Shown here piece after piece: positions 54,210 to 64,000 of a stretch of 64,000 bases of DNA. A model generated the notes under the pieces. That model saw nothing but the letters and a program-made list of their open reading frames with translations, had not been told where the DNA came from and did no database searches. Within the stretch, counting starts at the first letter, position 1, and the number at the start of each line of letters is the position of its first letter. Source of the stretch: Coprinus comatus (taxonomy: Eukaryota > Basidiomycota > Agaricomycetes > Agaricales > Agaricaceae). Where the stretch lies: the NCBI GenBank assembly GCA_034638255.1, contig JAWPGT010000004.1, positions 620,001-684,000 on the forward strand, in the 5' to 3' direction. The position numbers and the translations under genes were made by a program.

Positions 54210-55658
54210 TTATACTTTCCGCCGAGGAGTCGACTTAGCGCTTGTATTTAGTTTCCGTCTTTTATTCTCAGGATTCTTGGGTTTGGATATTGGTTGTCTT
54301 GTGGGAGGCGGAGTTTCCTCGGGTGCTCCAAAACTGAGGTCGTCCTGTTCAATATATCCTTTAGAGATAGGTTTACAACCTTAATGAATGAGATAACATA
54401 CCCCTGCCCCTATCCTAAGTTCATCATCCTCTTCGTCTTCTACCACCATGGCGGACAAATCATCATCAGGAACATATTCATCCTCATCATCAACAATTCT
54501 ATTTCTTCTGAAACTTCGAGAACGACGTGGTGTCACTGCCTCTTCCTCCTCTTCCTCCTCTGCATTAGGATCTTCGGGTGATTGTCCTGATGTCTCATTT
54601 AATTCAAAAGAGTCTTCTTCCTGTTTTACTTTCACGAATGCTTGTACCCTCCGAATCAATATTTGCCGAGGTTGTTGTTCTTCTGACGATGATTCTGTGT
54701 TGTTTGATCTGGATAATTTAGTAGTCGCTGTGGTCTTGGATTTAGTTTGGGGTAGTTTCTTTGTTGAACGAGGAATTGAACCAGATGGTTTAGCAGGTGT
54801 AGATTTTATCGATTTCGGAGTTTGAGCTGCCTCAGTATATGGTGGTAGTTCACTTTGTCGCGGTACGTTCTTGCGCTTTTTGGAAGGGGATTTAGGTACA
54901 GGACACTCTGAGGTTAGAGCATCATAATGATCATTTGTTGAAGCATTGGCTTGGTAAATCAGTGGTTTGGATATCGAAGTTGAAGGAGCTGGTTTTGTGG
55001 AAGTGGAGATGGGTATCTGGATAATTAGAAATGTATTTAGCCCATGGTCTGCCAATGCTAGTTGAAGACCTTACTAGTAAACGTTCCGCTACAAGTTCAT
55101 CTATTCTTGTGTTTAAAACACAACGTTCTTGTTCTACGCGTAGAAAATGTTCTCGCCAGTTATCGGCTTGGTCTTTCCATTGATTGGTCTCACGTTGTAA
55201 GAGTGCAATACTCTCTTGATGATGTCGATCCTAATAGACAAATTATTGGTCAGAGAGGACATAAGAGAGTAGAGGGGACGTGTGTACCATGAGTTCTGCC
55301 TCCTTCAACTTATAATAATGATAAGACATGTCAGAATAAACATAAGAGATGGTATGACAGTCAGTTGACATACAGCAGTCTTGCATTCAAGAACCTCTTC
55401 TCTACATTTCTGTATCTCCCTTTTGCCTCAAGTAATGACTTCAGAGCCTGGTCGCATTCATTTCTAGCTTGCTTTGCATCAGCTTCTACCCGTGTAATTT
55501 CTGAACGAATTTGTTTCTGTGTTTCTTGAAACTGCGAAATAATTACATTGGTGGTACTCAATAGAGAACAGTAGAGTACATACAACTTTAGCAGCCGACT
55601 TTGTAAAGACAGAAATTGCGTCGTTGAAGAGAACAGAGGGATCAACTTTGCTGGACAT
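54210..55658 (-). CDS. Unrecognised coiled-coil protein with acidic, basic-ended tail
   Basis: I do not recognise the family. Best model: exons 55584-55658, 55406-55531, 55288-55308, 55075-55230, 54402-55016, 54210-54344, 375 aa. Residues ~25-120 are Glu/Gln/Lys-rich and look like a coiled coil (KQIRSEITRVEADAKQARNE; QERCVLNTRIDELVAERLL). Next comes a Ser/Thr/Pro/Lys stretch with possible nuclear signals (SPSKKRKN), then an acidic region with a Glu run, RRSRSFRRNRIVDDEDEYVPDD, and a basic end SAKSTPRRKV. Chromatin or kinetochore proteins can look like this, but that is only a guess from composition. Exon 3 has just 21 nt (LKEAELM). The end of exon 2 is uncertain: the good donor GTATGT at 55373 breaks frame, and the in-frame alternative GTAGAG at 55405 is weaker. 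No stop remains in the chosen model. Confidence 0.6.
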
Positions 55659-58600
55659 TTAGTCAAGTTCAAGAAAGCTTAATGGGTCTCAACCAATCAA
55701 AACTATTTGTCCGGTCACGTGTACCCCCACACGGTCGTATCTAGGTCCAAATCAATACGTCATGATCTCGAATTTCAAATAATGTTTAACGATTAATTAA
55801 GAGATACCAGAGGGCACCTCAAAGCAGTGAGGTCGTTTATAGTTGTTCGTGTGCTAATCATTTATAAGTTATTATACTGTAGAGGATCTTTCGGAGCTGA
55901 GCGGTGTCAATGCTCCTATAGTAATGACATCATAATCCACAGGCACACTTCATGATCATGGCACATTCAAAGGTTGGCGATTAATGGTTAGGTTACAGTG
56001 TCAAATGCCAATTGTTCTGTCAGGTTAAGGGTTCATTCGGTTTCATCCTAAAATTGTATCATAATTTCATCATGGATCATATGATATACTTCGCCGTCGA
56101 GGGAGGGACTGGAACGAGTCCTTAATGTGTACTCGTTGTACTACTCAGGTGATCCACCCTTGACACAGTTATGACGATGTATATACTAGTTTCTTGATAT
56201 TCGAGTAAAAATACAAACGGACCCTCAACAATACGTATGCCAGTATGATATCATAGGGTAAACAAAAAAGTAGTGTAGTTTCACAGAATTCGGAATCTTC
56301 CTATGAACCTAATACCTATTCAATCAGAAGGAGAGCGGCGATGTCGCGTTCCATACGGATTAAATTTCGCAAATAGCAACGGACCGGGTGTGTGTGATTT
56401 AGTACCTGTAAGTCGACAGAGCAAGTACTGCCTACTGCGGAATCAAACCAATTGTTGCATCCTGCGTATTGCTTCCGAGATCATCAAGTTGATATACCCA
56501 AGTTACAAAGGTTTTAAAGTTTCAACACCTACACATATTATCAGAAGCAAATTAACAACGTATATAAAGTGGTACGTGTACAGCTCGGCATGCAACGGTG
56601 TTGTTCTATTCTTGTTCAAATACAACGGCCATGCGCATTTGTATGTAGAGTAGCCTTGAGTCATGATTTTGAAATGAACAAGCTGCCGTCTTTACTGAAC
56701 CTTCAGCTCAAAGCTTATTTGAAAGATGTTAAAATGCCTATCAAGTGAAACGATTCATTCGATTTAATGAACCATCGGAGAAAACAAGTCACCGTCGAAA
56801 GTAACCGTTCGGAAACTTCCCTACATAAAAGAGTCATCTGCCCGATCAACCCCAACTATCCGGACTCAATCCTTAAAATAGATTATCAACAACTTGTTAA
56901 GCTCGAAATGAAAATGAATTATCCATCTGTGTATGTACAGCATGGTCCTTGCCCTTGAGTGCCTTGGCTATTGGTTCGAGAACCCTTTCAAAGAAACTAC
57001 ACCTATAGTTGTCGTGGCGTTATCACTGTCTTGGCGATATTGGTCCCGATTACTGGCAAACTTTGAAACTTGATCCCCAAGTGCACATGATATACATTCT
57101 GATTCTCTGAAGGTTCAACTTAACCGTCCAGCCGATTTTTCTTTTTGGGAAGCGGCGTGAAGTATGAGCATTTTGTCATCCATTACATCGAAGCCATGGA
57201 TTTTTTGTTACGACATGCCAGGTTTTAAAAAAGAAAAAGGGCTCAAGATAATTTATAGCATATCCTGTGCTGTGCGGGGTAGATAGGTATTGACAAGCGG
57301 AAGGAACATGTACCATGTATAAGCAATGAATGAATGGTAAAAAAAGAATAGTACATACTACTCCATTCGGAGAAAAGATAAGAATGAACACACTCCGAAC
57401 TCTCTGAATGATCACTCACTACTAACGAGCCGCGCAAGTTGAACTTCCAAATGTACTACCCCTCTCCAAGACTTCCGAGGTATGTGGACCTTTGAAAGAA
57501 GGTATATGACAAAACCAACGTAGTGGCGTAAGTACTGTAACAGTAATTAGTTAATGACTACCGGCGCAGGCGCACAATCACAGATTGGTAGCCTCCTGAA
57601 TCTGGTACCGGAGAGAATAAGTACCCGCTAACTTAATGCACACTTCTGAACCCGCAGTAACTACTACCAATGTGAACCTTCAAGGCCAGTTTGTAAATGG
57701 AAGGATGTTGGGCAACTGGTCTCGTTTCACTAAAATGCGGTGATCTTGGGAAATTCTCCGCAGTTATATCCGTGCTGAGCATTGGGAATGTTTGAACCAC
57801 TGTTATGATGGTTTCATTTCGATTCTCCAAAGTTGGCAAGACACACTACCATTCTCCAATTTTGAAAAAAAAATAATAATCAGTAACTCTGATGAAAAAG
57901 CGAACACTGACAAGGGATTTCTGGAACTAATTTGAAGAAAAGAGTCGGACGCGTGGAGGGCTTTGAGAGTTGTTTGACACATTCTGATCGGCAAAAATAA
58001 TAATAATATGACAAGTGGCACTTTGCTGGTAGTTACTTGACTACATATTTGAACTCTCCTGGGAACTGGCTGATAGTAGTTATTTACAGCCAGGACCAGG
58101 TGGTCGAGGATATTTCTTTACAATTGAAATGTGTATATTGCTCTATCTCCATTCTATTAAAGCGTTGATTGATTGCCAGTGTGATATACGGAGCGGCGGA
58201 ATCATGATTCTCTTCCTCCTTTTAAACAAGTTCTAGTAAGGTAGGAATGTCAACTATAATGTCCGTCTTTTTGATCTCTCTGTAAGATGTTACGTTAACG
58301 ACTCAATAGGTAGTAGAGTAGTAATAGGTAGTAACTTGTTGATGTTAATTCAGTAATGTGGAGAGGTGAATATATCTCCTTCAAGCATTATATCCACTTT
58401 AAAGTTGATGTAACCATTAATTTTGACAGTTTCGAACGCTCAACGTTAGACGCTCAAGCCTCAGACCTCGTGGGGTGGTGGTGGTTGTTGTCTACGGAGT
58501 TTGTCGGATTTTGAAGCGAGTTTTTTTTTTCTGAGATCCAGAATTTCGAGAACTTTTCGACTCGAACATGGTTCAATTGCCTAAACCTGAGAAACTATCA

Positions 58601-58988
58601 CCACTCAGTCCGAGCGCCTGAGATTTATTAACGTAGAAGTAACATGAACAGTGAAACTGCGGTAATAATGTGTATCCGACCACATCGCACAATTACTGAC
58701 AATCAAGAGTAAGTATTAGACGTTCGAAAAAGACATCAGGAAAACGGGAGATTGAGAATTATACATAATTGTAGGATAATTTGAGTAAATTGTCATAAAA
58801 CATTACAATTTGGTGTATTTCAGACCATCTGACATAAACGTAGATCTGTACCTGAACTCATTGTGTAAATTATACATAGACTATTTTCTATTTAGCCCTA
58901 AGATACTTTCACATTAGAATGAATGTACATAGGGACCTAGGGTGCTTCGAGGGTGTTTATTAGAATATTAGATATATAAAAAAACTAT
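55659..58988. other. Gene-poor gap before the transposase
   Basis: 3.3 kb with only short ORFs of no recognisable kind (the longest on the plus strand 56303-56653). AT-rich, with several A/T runs (57860s, 58520s). The 3' end of the Plavaka element must lie somewhere in this stretch; I could not locate its terminal inverted repeat or target duplication by eye. Confidence 0.5.
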
Positions 58989-61900
58989 TTATTCTGTGTT
59001 CAAATGATACATATGCCTATTGCTGAACGGGTTTACATAGAAAGAGGATGCCTGATCCAAAACATCCCTACTTGACCAGTTGCTCTGTACACGTGGACCA
59101 AAGCATGGAAACAAATGTACGCTACATGCTATAGAAGTTATAGGAATGATACTGCTTACTGGTGATGTACTACCTCTGTCACGTTGTAGAGATATTTTGT
59201 ACATAGAATGGTGTGATTCGCGTTGTCGTGGAAATGCTGTGTACCATTCTACATATGTGAGGTGCACAGGAACGTCACCTTCACATGAAAAAGTCATAGA
59301 CCGTATTGAAGGTGGCATTGCAAAAATAGCGCGAACACGAGCAGCTTGATACCCTGCATATGTAGTTATTGAATATATCAAAGTACAATGCTCATTGCTC
59401 ACGTACCATGGATCTTGTTACCACTACTCCCACCATCCTGTACCTTTACTAACACGGTATCAAAGCGACCAGTCTTGGGGTTGGCATGGATGGAATCACT
59501 TGTAGATTCAACTTGAGAAAAGGCATCTGTTGAAATAAATTTGATCCGATCCCAGGTCCAGTAATCTTTTTGGGGCATATAGACACCCCAAATGGCCTTT
59601 TCAACTTCAGCTGCAGAGTACGTTGGATGATGGGCAAGAATAATGAACCGTGCCAGTGCTGCCTGGAAGAAAACAGCATGATATTTCGTAACAAAGTCAC
59701 TGATCGTGACTTTTCGAGCACTTGGCTGTTGAGCAAGATGCAATCTATGCTTGTGTGGATAAAGAGATAAGGGGGATTGAGGGTTGTAGGAAGGTTGTGA
59801 GGGGGGTGATTGGCGCCATTCAATGTATTGTTTGTGACGAAGAATCTTCTCTTTACGTTCGATCCATAGTGTCATTTGCATAAATTCATCATCTTTACGG
59901 TTTGTAGCTCGGTACGCATCTTTTGTGAAATCAATATGTAGGCGTTCAGTGTACTCAGTGTTAAAATTATCTGTGGTTCCAAAAAGTGTGATTTTTTCGA
60001 CGTAGTGTTGTGCAAAGTGTAGTTTTGGTAGGCGTTTGAAGCCTTTTCGTATCCCCAAATCTACGAAAATGTGTTTATTGCTGTGAAAAGTGGCAAGTGC
60101 AAGATTGAGTTGGTGAAGGGTAGAGGTGGTATGGGATGGGTATTGAGCAAGAAAGAGAAAGTCCAGGAGAGCACGCAAACAGGTTACAAGTAACTTTGCT
60201 TGCGAAGAGGAAGTTCGAGGCGACTGTCCTGGTAAGCCAAGATCTACAATCAGACCTAGTAAGATCTTGGCTATCTGATCATGTTCTTTACCAGAGATGT
60301 GTGATAGAGATGTAATGCCTTTAGAAAAACGTCGGATATTGTGATTAAGTGGAAGTCGACGGCATTGAGCATCAATCTCTAATGGACCAAATGCTTTGAT
60401 AAGCCATGCCAATAGATGTTTTACAAGGCCTTGATAAAGTTGGTGTAGAATATCGGGGGTAATGGATTGATAAATATTAACATATGGGAGATTCCGCCAA
60501 AAGGGATGGAGAACAGGCTTGATGCAAGCTTCTCTGCATTGCTTGAGAAAACCGGCAGGGTTGGCATCATATGAGTCTAGAATATCAAGCACGTGATCCA
60601 AGTCGTGCAGTTTGTTGAACGACCTGGTATCACTGCTACCACTACCATTATCATTCTCTTCACTGCCTTCTTCATCAAATTCTGGCTTCGGGCATGTTGG
60701 ACAATCACCTGTATAAATACAGGTGGTCAAGACTTGCTCTGGGTAATCCCCTACAAAGGCTGCCAAGATTGGATGCATTTTTCGACATGTACCATCTGCA
60801 GTCGCCAACGTAATTCCGGTAGCTCCCAATTCTACCAAAGGTGATAGAATCTCATTCATGCATGAATGATATAAGTTTCCTAACATCCTTCGGCGTGAAC
60901 TTTTATTAGTAACTCCCTCTAGACGTGTTGTAGGCAAATATCCAAGGAGAATATATGCTCTCGAAGAGGGCTTGCGGCGGATTTCTTTTGGTATGTTGCC
61001 AATAGTCATATATACAGGATATGCTGACTTATTTCGGAATAGTGTTAACTGTGTCTTGTCGGTAGATATAATGAGTGGGATGATAGATCCTCCTGGTGAG
61101 TCTTTGTTTAATTGTTTCTAATAATTGTTAACTTCAAAATGCATTACTAGATTATATTCAATGACTATACCTGTGTAGCCCACCACCACTTTCCTGTATA
61201 CATATCATGGTATATGCGCTCATCACGTTTTTTGTCAACATAGTGTTTTTCTGGCAAGAATTTCATATAAGGGCTGAGCCGAGAATCACTTACAAGAGCC
61301 CGAATACACTCAACCACATCACGGAAGTATACATCGCACACCTCCGAGTTGATAACAACATTGTGTTTGGTAAAGCGGGGACGGCTATTAGGAAGTTTAT
61401 CAATGATTTCGTTCATTTGTTGAGTATTGTATGATAATCCTAGTTTTGTGGCAACCTATGATAGTTTGTAAGTTTTTTTTGCTTCATTCTATTAATATAT
61501 TTCTTACATTTTCAATCTTCATCAGGTCTGTAAACGCAGTTGAACCAGGACCTCGGAGTTTTGCCCAATGCGCAATTTCCCAATCAACTTTGGATACAAA
61601 AGGGGCGTAAATATTCTTTTCCGATGCTGTACTCTCTTGATAACTTGCTTCTGATGATAGCTTGTTTTCACAATGTGCAGTATTGGGTCTATGTGATGGA
61701 AAAACTTCAACAACATGTGGTTGGGGAAGGATAGTAGAGGAGGATGGATTAAGAAGATTAGGAATGGTAGGTACACCATTCATTTCATCATCTTCAATGT
61801 TGTGGGCTGATGGTTCATTATTGTTTAGTATATCATTATCACAGGTACGCAGTGGCTCAAGTATATCTTCATCCATTTCGTAATCAGTATCTTCATCCGA

Positions 61901-62209
61901 ACTTCTATCCATATTTTCTTCAAACTCCGTATCCTCATCCAAACTTCTATCCATATCTTCATTCTTGTTGAGTATCCCACTACCCATATCTTCCTTGTTA
62001 CCATCACCACCTATAACTTCCTGTTCGAAATCATCCTCGTTGTATTCACCGAAAAAATCACCCTCGTTATTGACTATGATTTCATTCTCAGGATCTGCCT
62101 GTTGGTGTAATCTCTGCCATTCATTACACTGCCAATTACTTTTGGCTTGAAGATGACTTTTTAGGCCACGTCGTGCAACAATAACATGACAGAATGGGCA
62201 AGGTGGCAT
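58989..62209 (-). CDS. Plavaka-type DNA transposase, apparently intact
   Basis: Four exons (61508-62209, 61171-61455, 59407-61117, 58989-59353; introns 52, 53 and 53 nt) give 1020 aa with no internal stop. Order: an N-terminal CCHC-like finger (C4, C7, H19, C28 in CPFCHVIVARRGLKSHLQAK); a long acidic Asp/Glu stretch (about 40-130); the region ending KWWWATQ; then the core with IISTDKTQLTLF (D349 a likely catalytic Asp), TTRLEGVTNKSSRRRML, FVGDYPEQVLTT plus a C-x2-C-x-C cluster, NIYQSITPDILHQLYQGLVKH and TEYTERLHIDFTKDAYRAT. The C-terminus continues through exon 4 with VHLTYVEWYTAF and the end domain. Plavaka transposases are cut-and-paste enzymes of the CMC/CACTA-related group common in Agaricomycetes. 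The ATG at 62209 is used since farther-upstream starts are non-ATG. Head to head with a DUF6532 gene 281 bp away. Confidence 0.9.
58989..62209 (-). mobile_element. Plavaka DNA transposon, ends not found
   Basis: Only the transposase span is supported. The element should extend on both sides to terminal inverted repeats; I did not find them. If the DUF6532 gene belongs to it, the right end is outside the window. Confidence 0.7.
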
Positions 62210-62490
62210 TTTGGTTTGATCTTTAGAGGGGGAACTAGTAGATCGTTTGAGGTGAGTGAAAGACACTCAATATGGTGATATGACTAACAAAGAGATCCTC
62301 AAAGTGATTATTCATCAGCCACGGACCATCATGATCTTTGTTGTGTATTCCGTGTTTGGACACATTTATTTCATTGTTCCCTATTATAAAAGTCTAGGTG
62401 TGTTCACATTCTTCATTCTTCATCCCCCTTGGTTTAACGTTCTCATTGCTATTCACCACCCCTCACACTTGACATTCTACTCTTGTTACT
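62210..62490. promoter_or_regulatory. Shared promoter region of the transposase and DUF6532 gene
   Basis: 281 bp between two divergent ATGs. A TATAAAAG box at 62395-62402 lies about 90 bases before the DUF6532 ATG in its orientation. No clear TATA box faces the transposase. Confidence 0.5.
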
Positions 62491-64000
62491 ATGGCTAAAA
62501 GGAAGTCAACACGTAGTATATGACACTCTGAAAGCCCTATTCAAGAAGAGCCCCCACGTTCACAAGCAAAGAAGAAATCCTCACGCAAACGAGCAGCAAG
62601 TGTTTCAAATGACACTCAAGCTCAGACAAAGCGTGTACGTCAAACAAGTAGTAGTAAGTATACTTTTAAATTTCTCGTTTTTCTTCCAATTTAATCTTAT
62701 TCTGCTAGACCATACTGGAAAGGCACAAAAGGTTGCACCCGTAATTGTTGAAGATAGTGAAGCTGAAACTGAGGGTAGCAAGTCACCAGTCAAAGCAAAG
62801 ACAACACGTACTACTACTGAAGATACTCTTAGTTCTGAAAGCTCTGATGAACATTCAGAACAAAGAACAGATCTGGATTCCGATGATGGCAGTGATTTAG
62901 GAGAGCTAGAACTTGACCCTAAACGTGCTCGTGCTGCACTCACAGCTGAGGTAAGTTTTCATTTACTTTATGATTTCGTATCTAACTAGTATTAATTGCA
63001 TAGATGGTTCAAATTCAAGGTCATATGACACAAAGCTCTGTGAAGACCAAGAAAATCTCAAAACGTACTCAGCAACAAGATGCAGAGGTACATTTATTTA
63101 CTTTTATGTCTCATATATGATACCAACTAAGAGTTTGTTTACTATTCTAGCAACCCCAATGGTCATCTTCTATCTCAAATACCCAAGCTTCAGAAGACAT
63201 CTCTCATCCTCAGTCACATGTATGTACTTATTTTATTTTTATTTTTATTTTTTCCCAAAATTTGTCTAGGAACCAGCTTTAGGTGATGAGACCTTGGAAG
63301 TCAAATACAAGCTGCCAGTGGGTACATGCGTAATGAAGCTCAGTGATCAACCACACCCATTGCAAAGAGTCCTCAAGGTTGCCATTCAAATATCACTGGA
63401 ACGGGCAATTATAGATGGATTTTTTGCTAATAATGCCACTGAGACACCACTCCGCAATACATTGATCACAACAGCTAGGAAAGAAGGATTCAACTCTCTT
63501 GCTGAGCAATTTAGTGAAGACTTGGCCTTAGTTGAACATTGTGCTCGATTAGTGAGTTTCTTTTAATTTAATTTAATTTTTGAAGATTTAAAATACATTG
63601 ATAGATTTATCATCGGGTTGCTATATGACGTGGCAAGGCCAAATCTATGGTTGCAGATATTGTTAGCACCTATCATGGATTTGATCAATTCAAGACACCT
63701 GAAGAGTGTAAGAAATATGTTGACAAGTTATTGGGTAAGAAATACTCATATATATTTCCACGCGGAGTATGTTTTTTTTTCTTCCCAAGTTCTCTATCTG
63801 CTGCTTATTCTCATTCCTAGATCAAAGGGACATACATGGTGTCGCAGCCTTATCAAAACCATTGTATTATCGCAGGCCTTAAGGCCTTTCTCTTTTCTGG
63901 CTCCCGGCGTTCAAACCATCGCTATCACAACCTATTCAAATCCAACAACAAAGACTTTCCAAATGAGCCAGAAATGCCTGTTGCACTTGTTGCGCTTATG
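62491..64000 (+). pseudogene. DUF6532-domain gene with two in-frame TGA codons (3' end outside window)
   Basis: Seven exons are visible: 62491-62653, 62709-62950, 63004-63087, 63151-63219, 63270-63551, 63605-63766 and 63821 onward, still open at the window end. Exons 1-4 encode a Lys/Ser/Glu-rich, probably disordered N-terminus. From exon 5 on the sequence looks like DUF6532, a domain of unknown function widely expanded in Agaricomycetes: LKVAIQISLERAIIDGFF, NTLITTARKEGFNSLAEQF, MVADIVSTYHGFDQFKTPE, KKYSYIFPRG and EMPVALVALM. The frame is otherwise coherent across six splices, yet TGA interrupts it at 62521-62523 (codon 11) and 63626-63628. Both are in ATATGAC, as a CGA codon changed at its CpG would be. 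Either a recently dead copy, or a sequence error or RNA edit. Exon borders are by consensus. Confidence 0.7.

Noticed and set aside
54448..54825. Plus-strand Ser-rich 125-codon ORF
   Set aside because: Antisense shadow of the Glu-rich region of the coiled-coil gene (GAA/GAG runs read as Ser codons).

Overview
The window looks like nuclear DNA of a filamentous basidiomycete, most likely an Agaricomycete. Conserved eukaryotic housekeeping genes are cut by many 48-68 nt introns with GT..AG borders (two appear to be GC..AG), and the mobile DNA is of a basidiomycete type: a Plavaka transposase next to a DUF6532 gene. I placed exon borders by eye from reading frame, splice consensus and remembered family motifs; in every complete model the exon lengths sum to a multiple of three.

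Left block (1-19.2 kb) is gene-dense: TCP11/SOK1 domain protein (-, cut by the window start), V-ATPase subunit B (-), tubulin-folding cofactor D (-), BUD22 (+, divergent from cofactor D), a short MYND-like zinc-finger protein (-), a PP2C phosphatase of the Ptc2/3 kind (+) and a NUDCD1-like CS-domain protein (-).

Middle (19.2-46.7 kb) is a gene desert of about 27.5 kb. I can support only one gene in it, an Ecl1-type life-span regulator at 31.0-32.3 kb. The rest holds short simple repeats, a GC-rich inverted-repeat patch and a possible G-quadruplex tract, with no convincing long ORFs.

Right block (46.7-55.7 kb) is dense again: an OGFr-domain protein (+), a GSKIP-domain protein (-), VPS45 (+), ERV46 (+) and an unrecognised coiled-coil/acidic protein (-). 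VPS45 and ERV46 both serve membrane traffic, but nothing beyond adjacency links them here. After another 3.3 kb without genes, the right edge carries mobile DNA: an apparently intact 1020-aa Plavaka transposase (-) head to head with a DUF6532 gene (+) that runs off the window and has two in-frame TGA codons, both in an ATATGAC context that suggests CpG-to-TpG decay.

I found no rRNA, tRNA, CRISPR or prokaryote-style operon. The most noteworthy local structure is the Plavaka/DUF6532 pair; the gene desert, the OGFr protein with a presequence-like N-terminus and the unusual exon structures come next.
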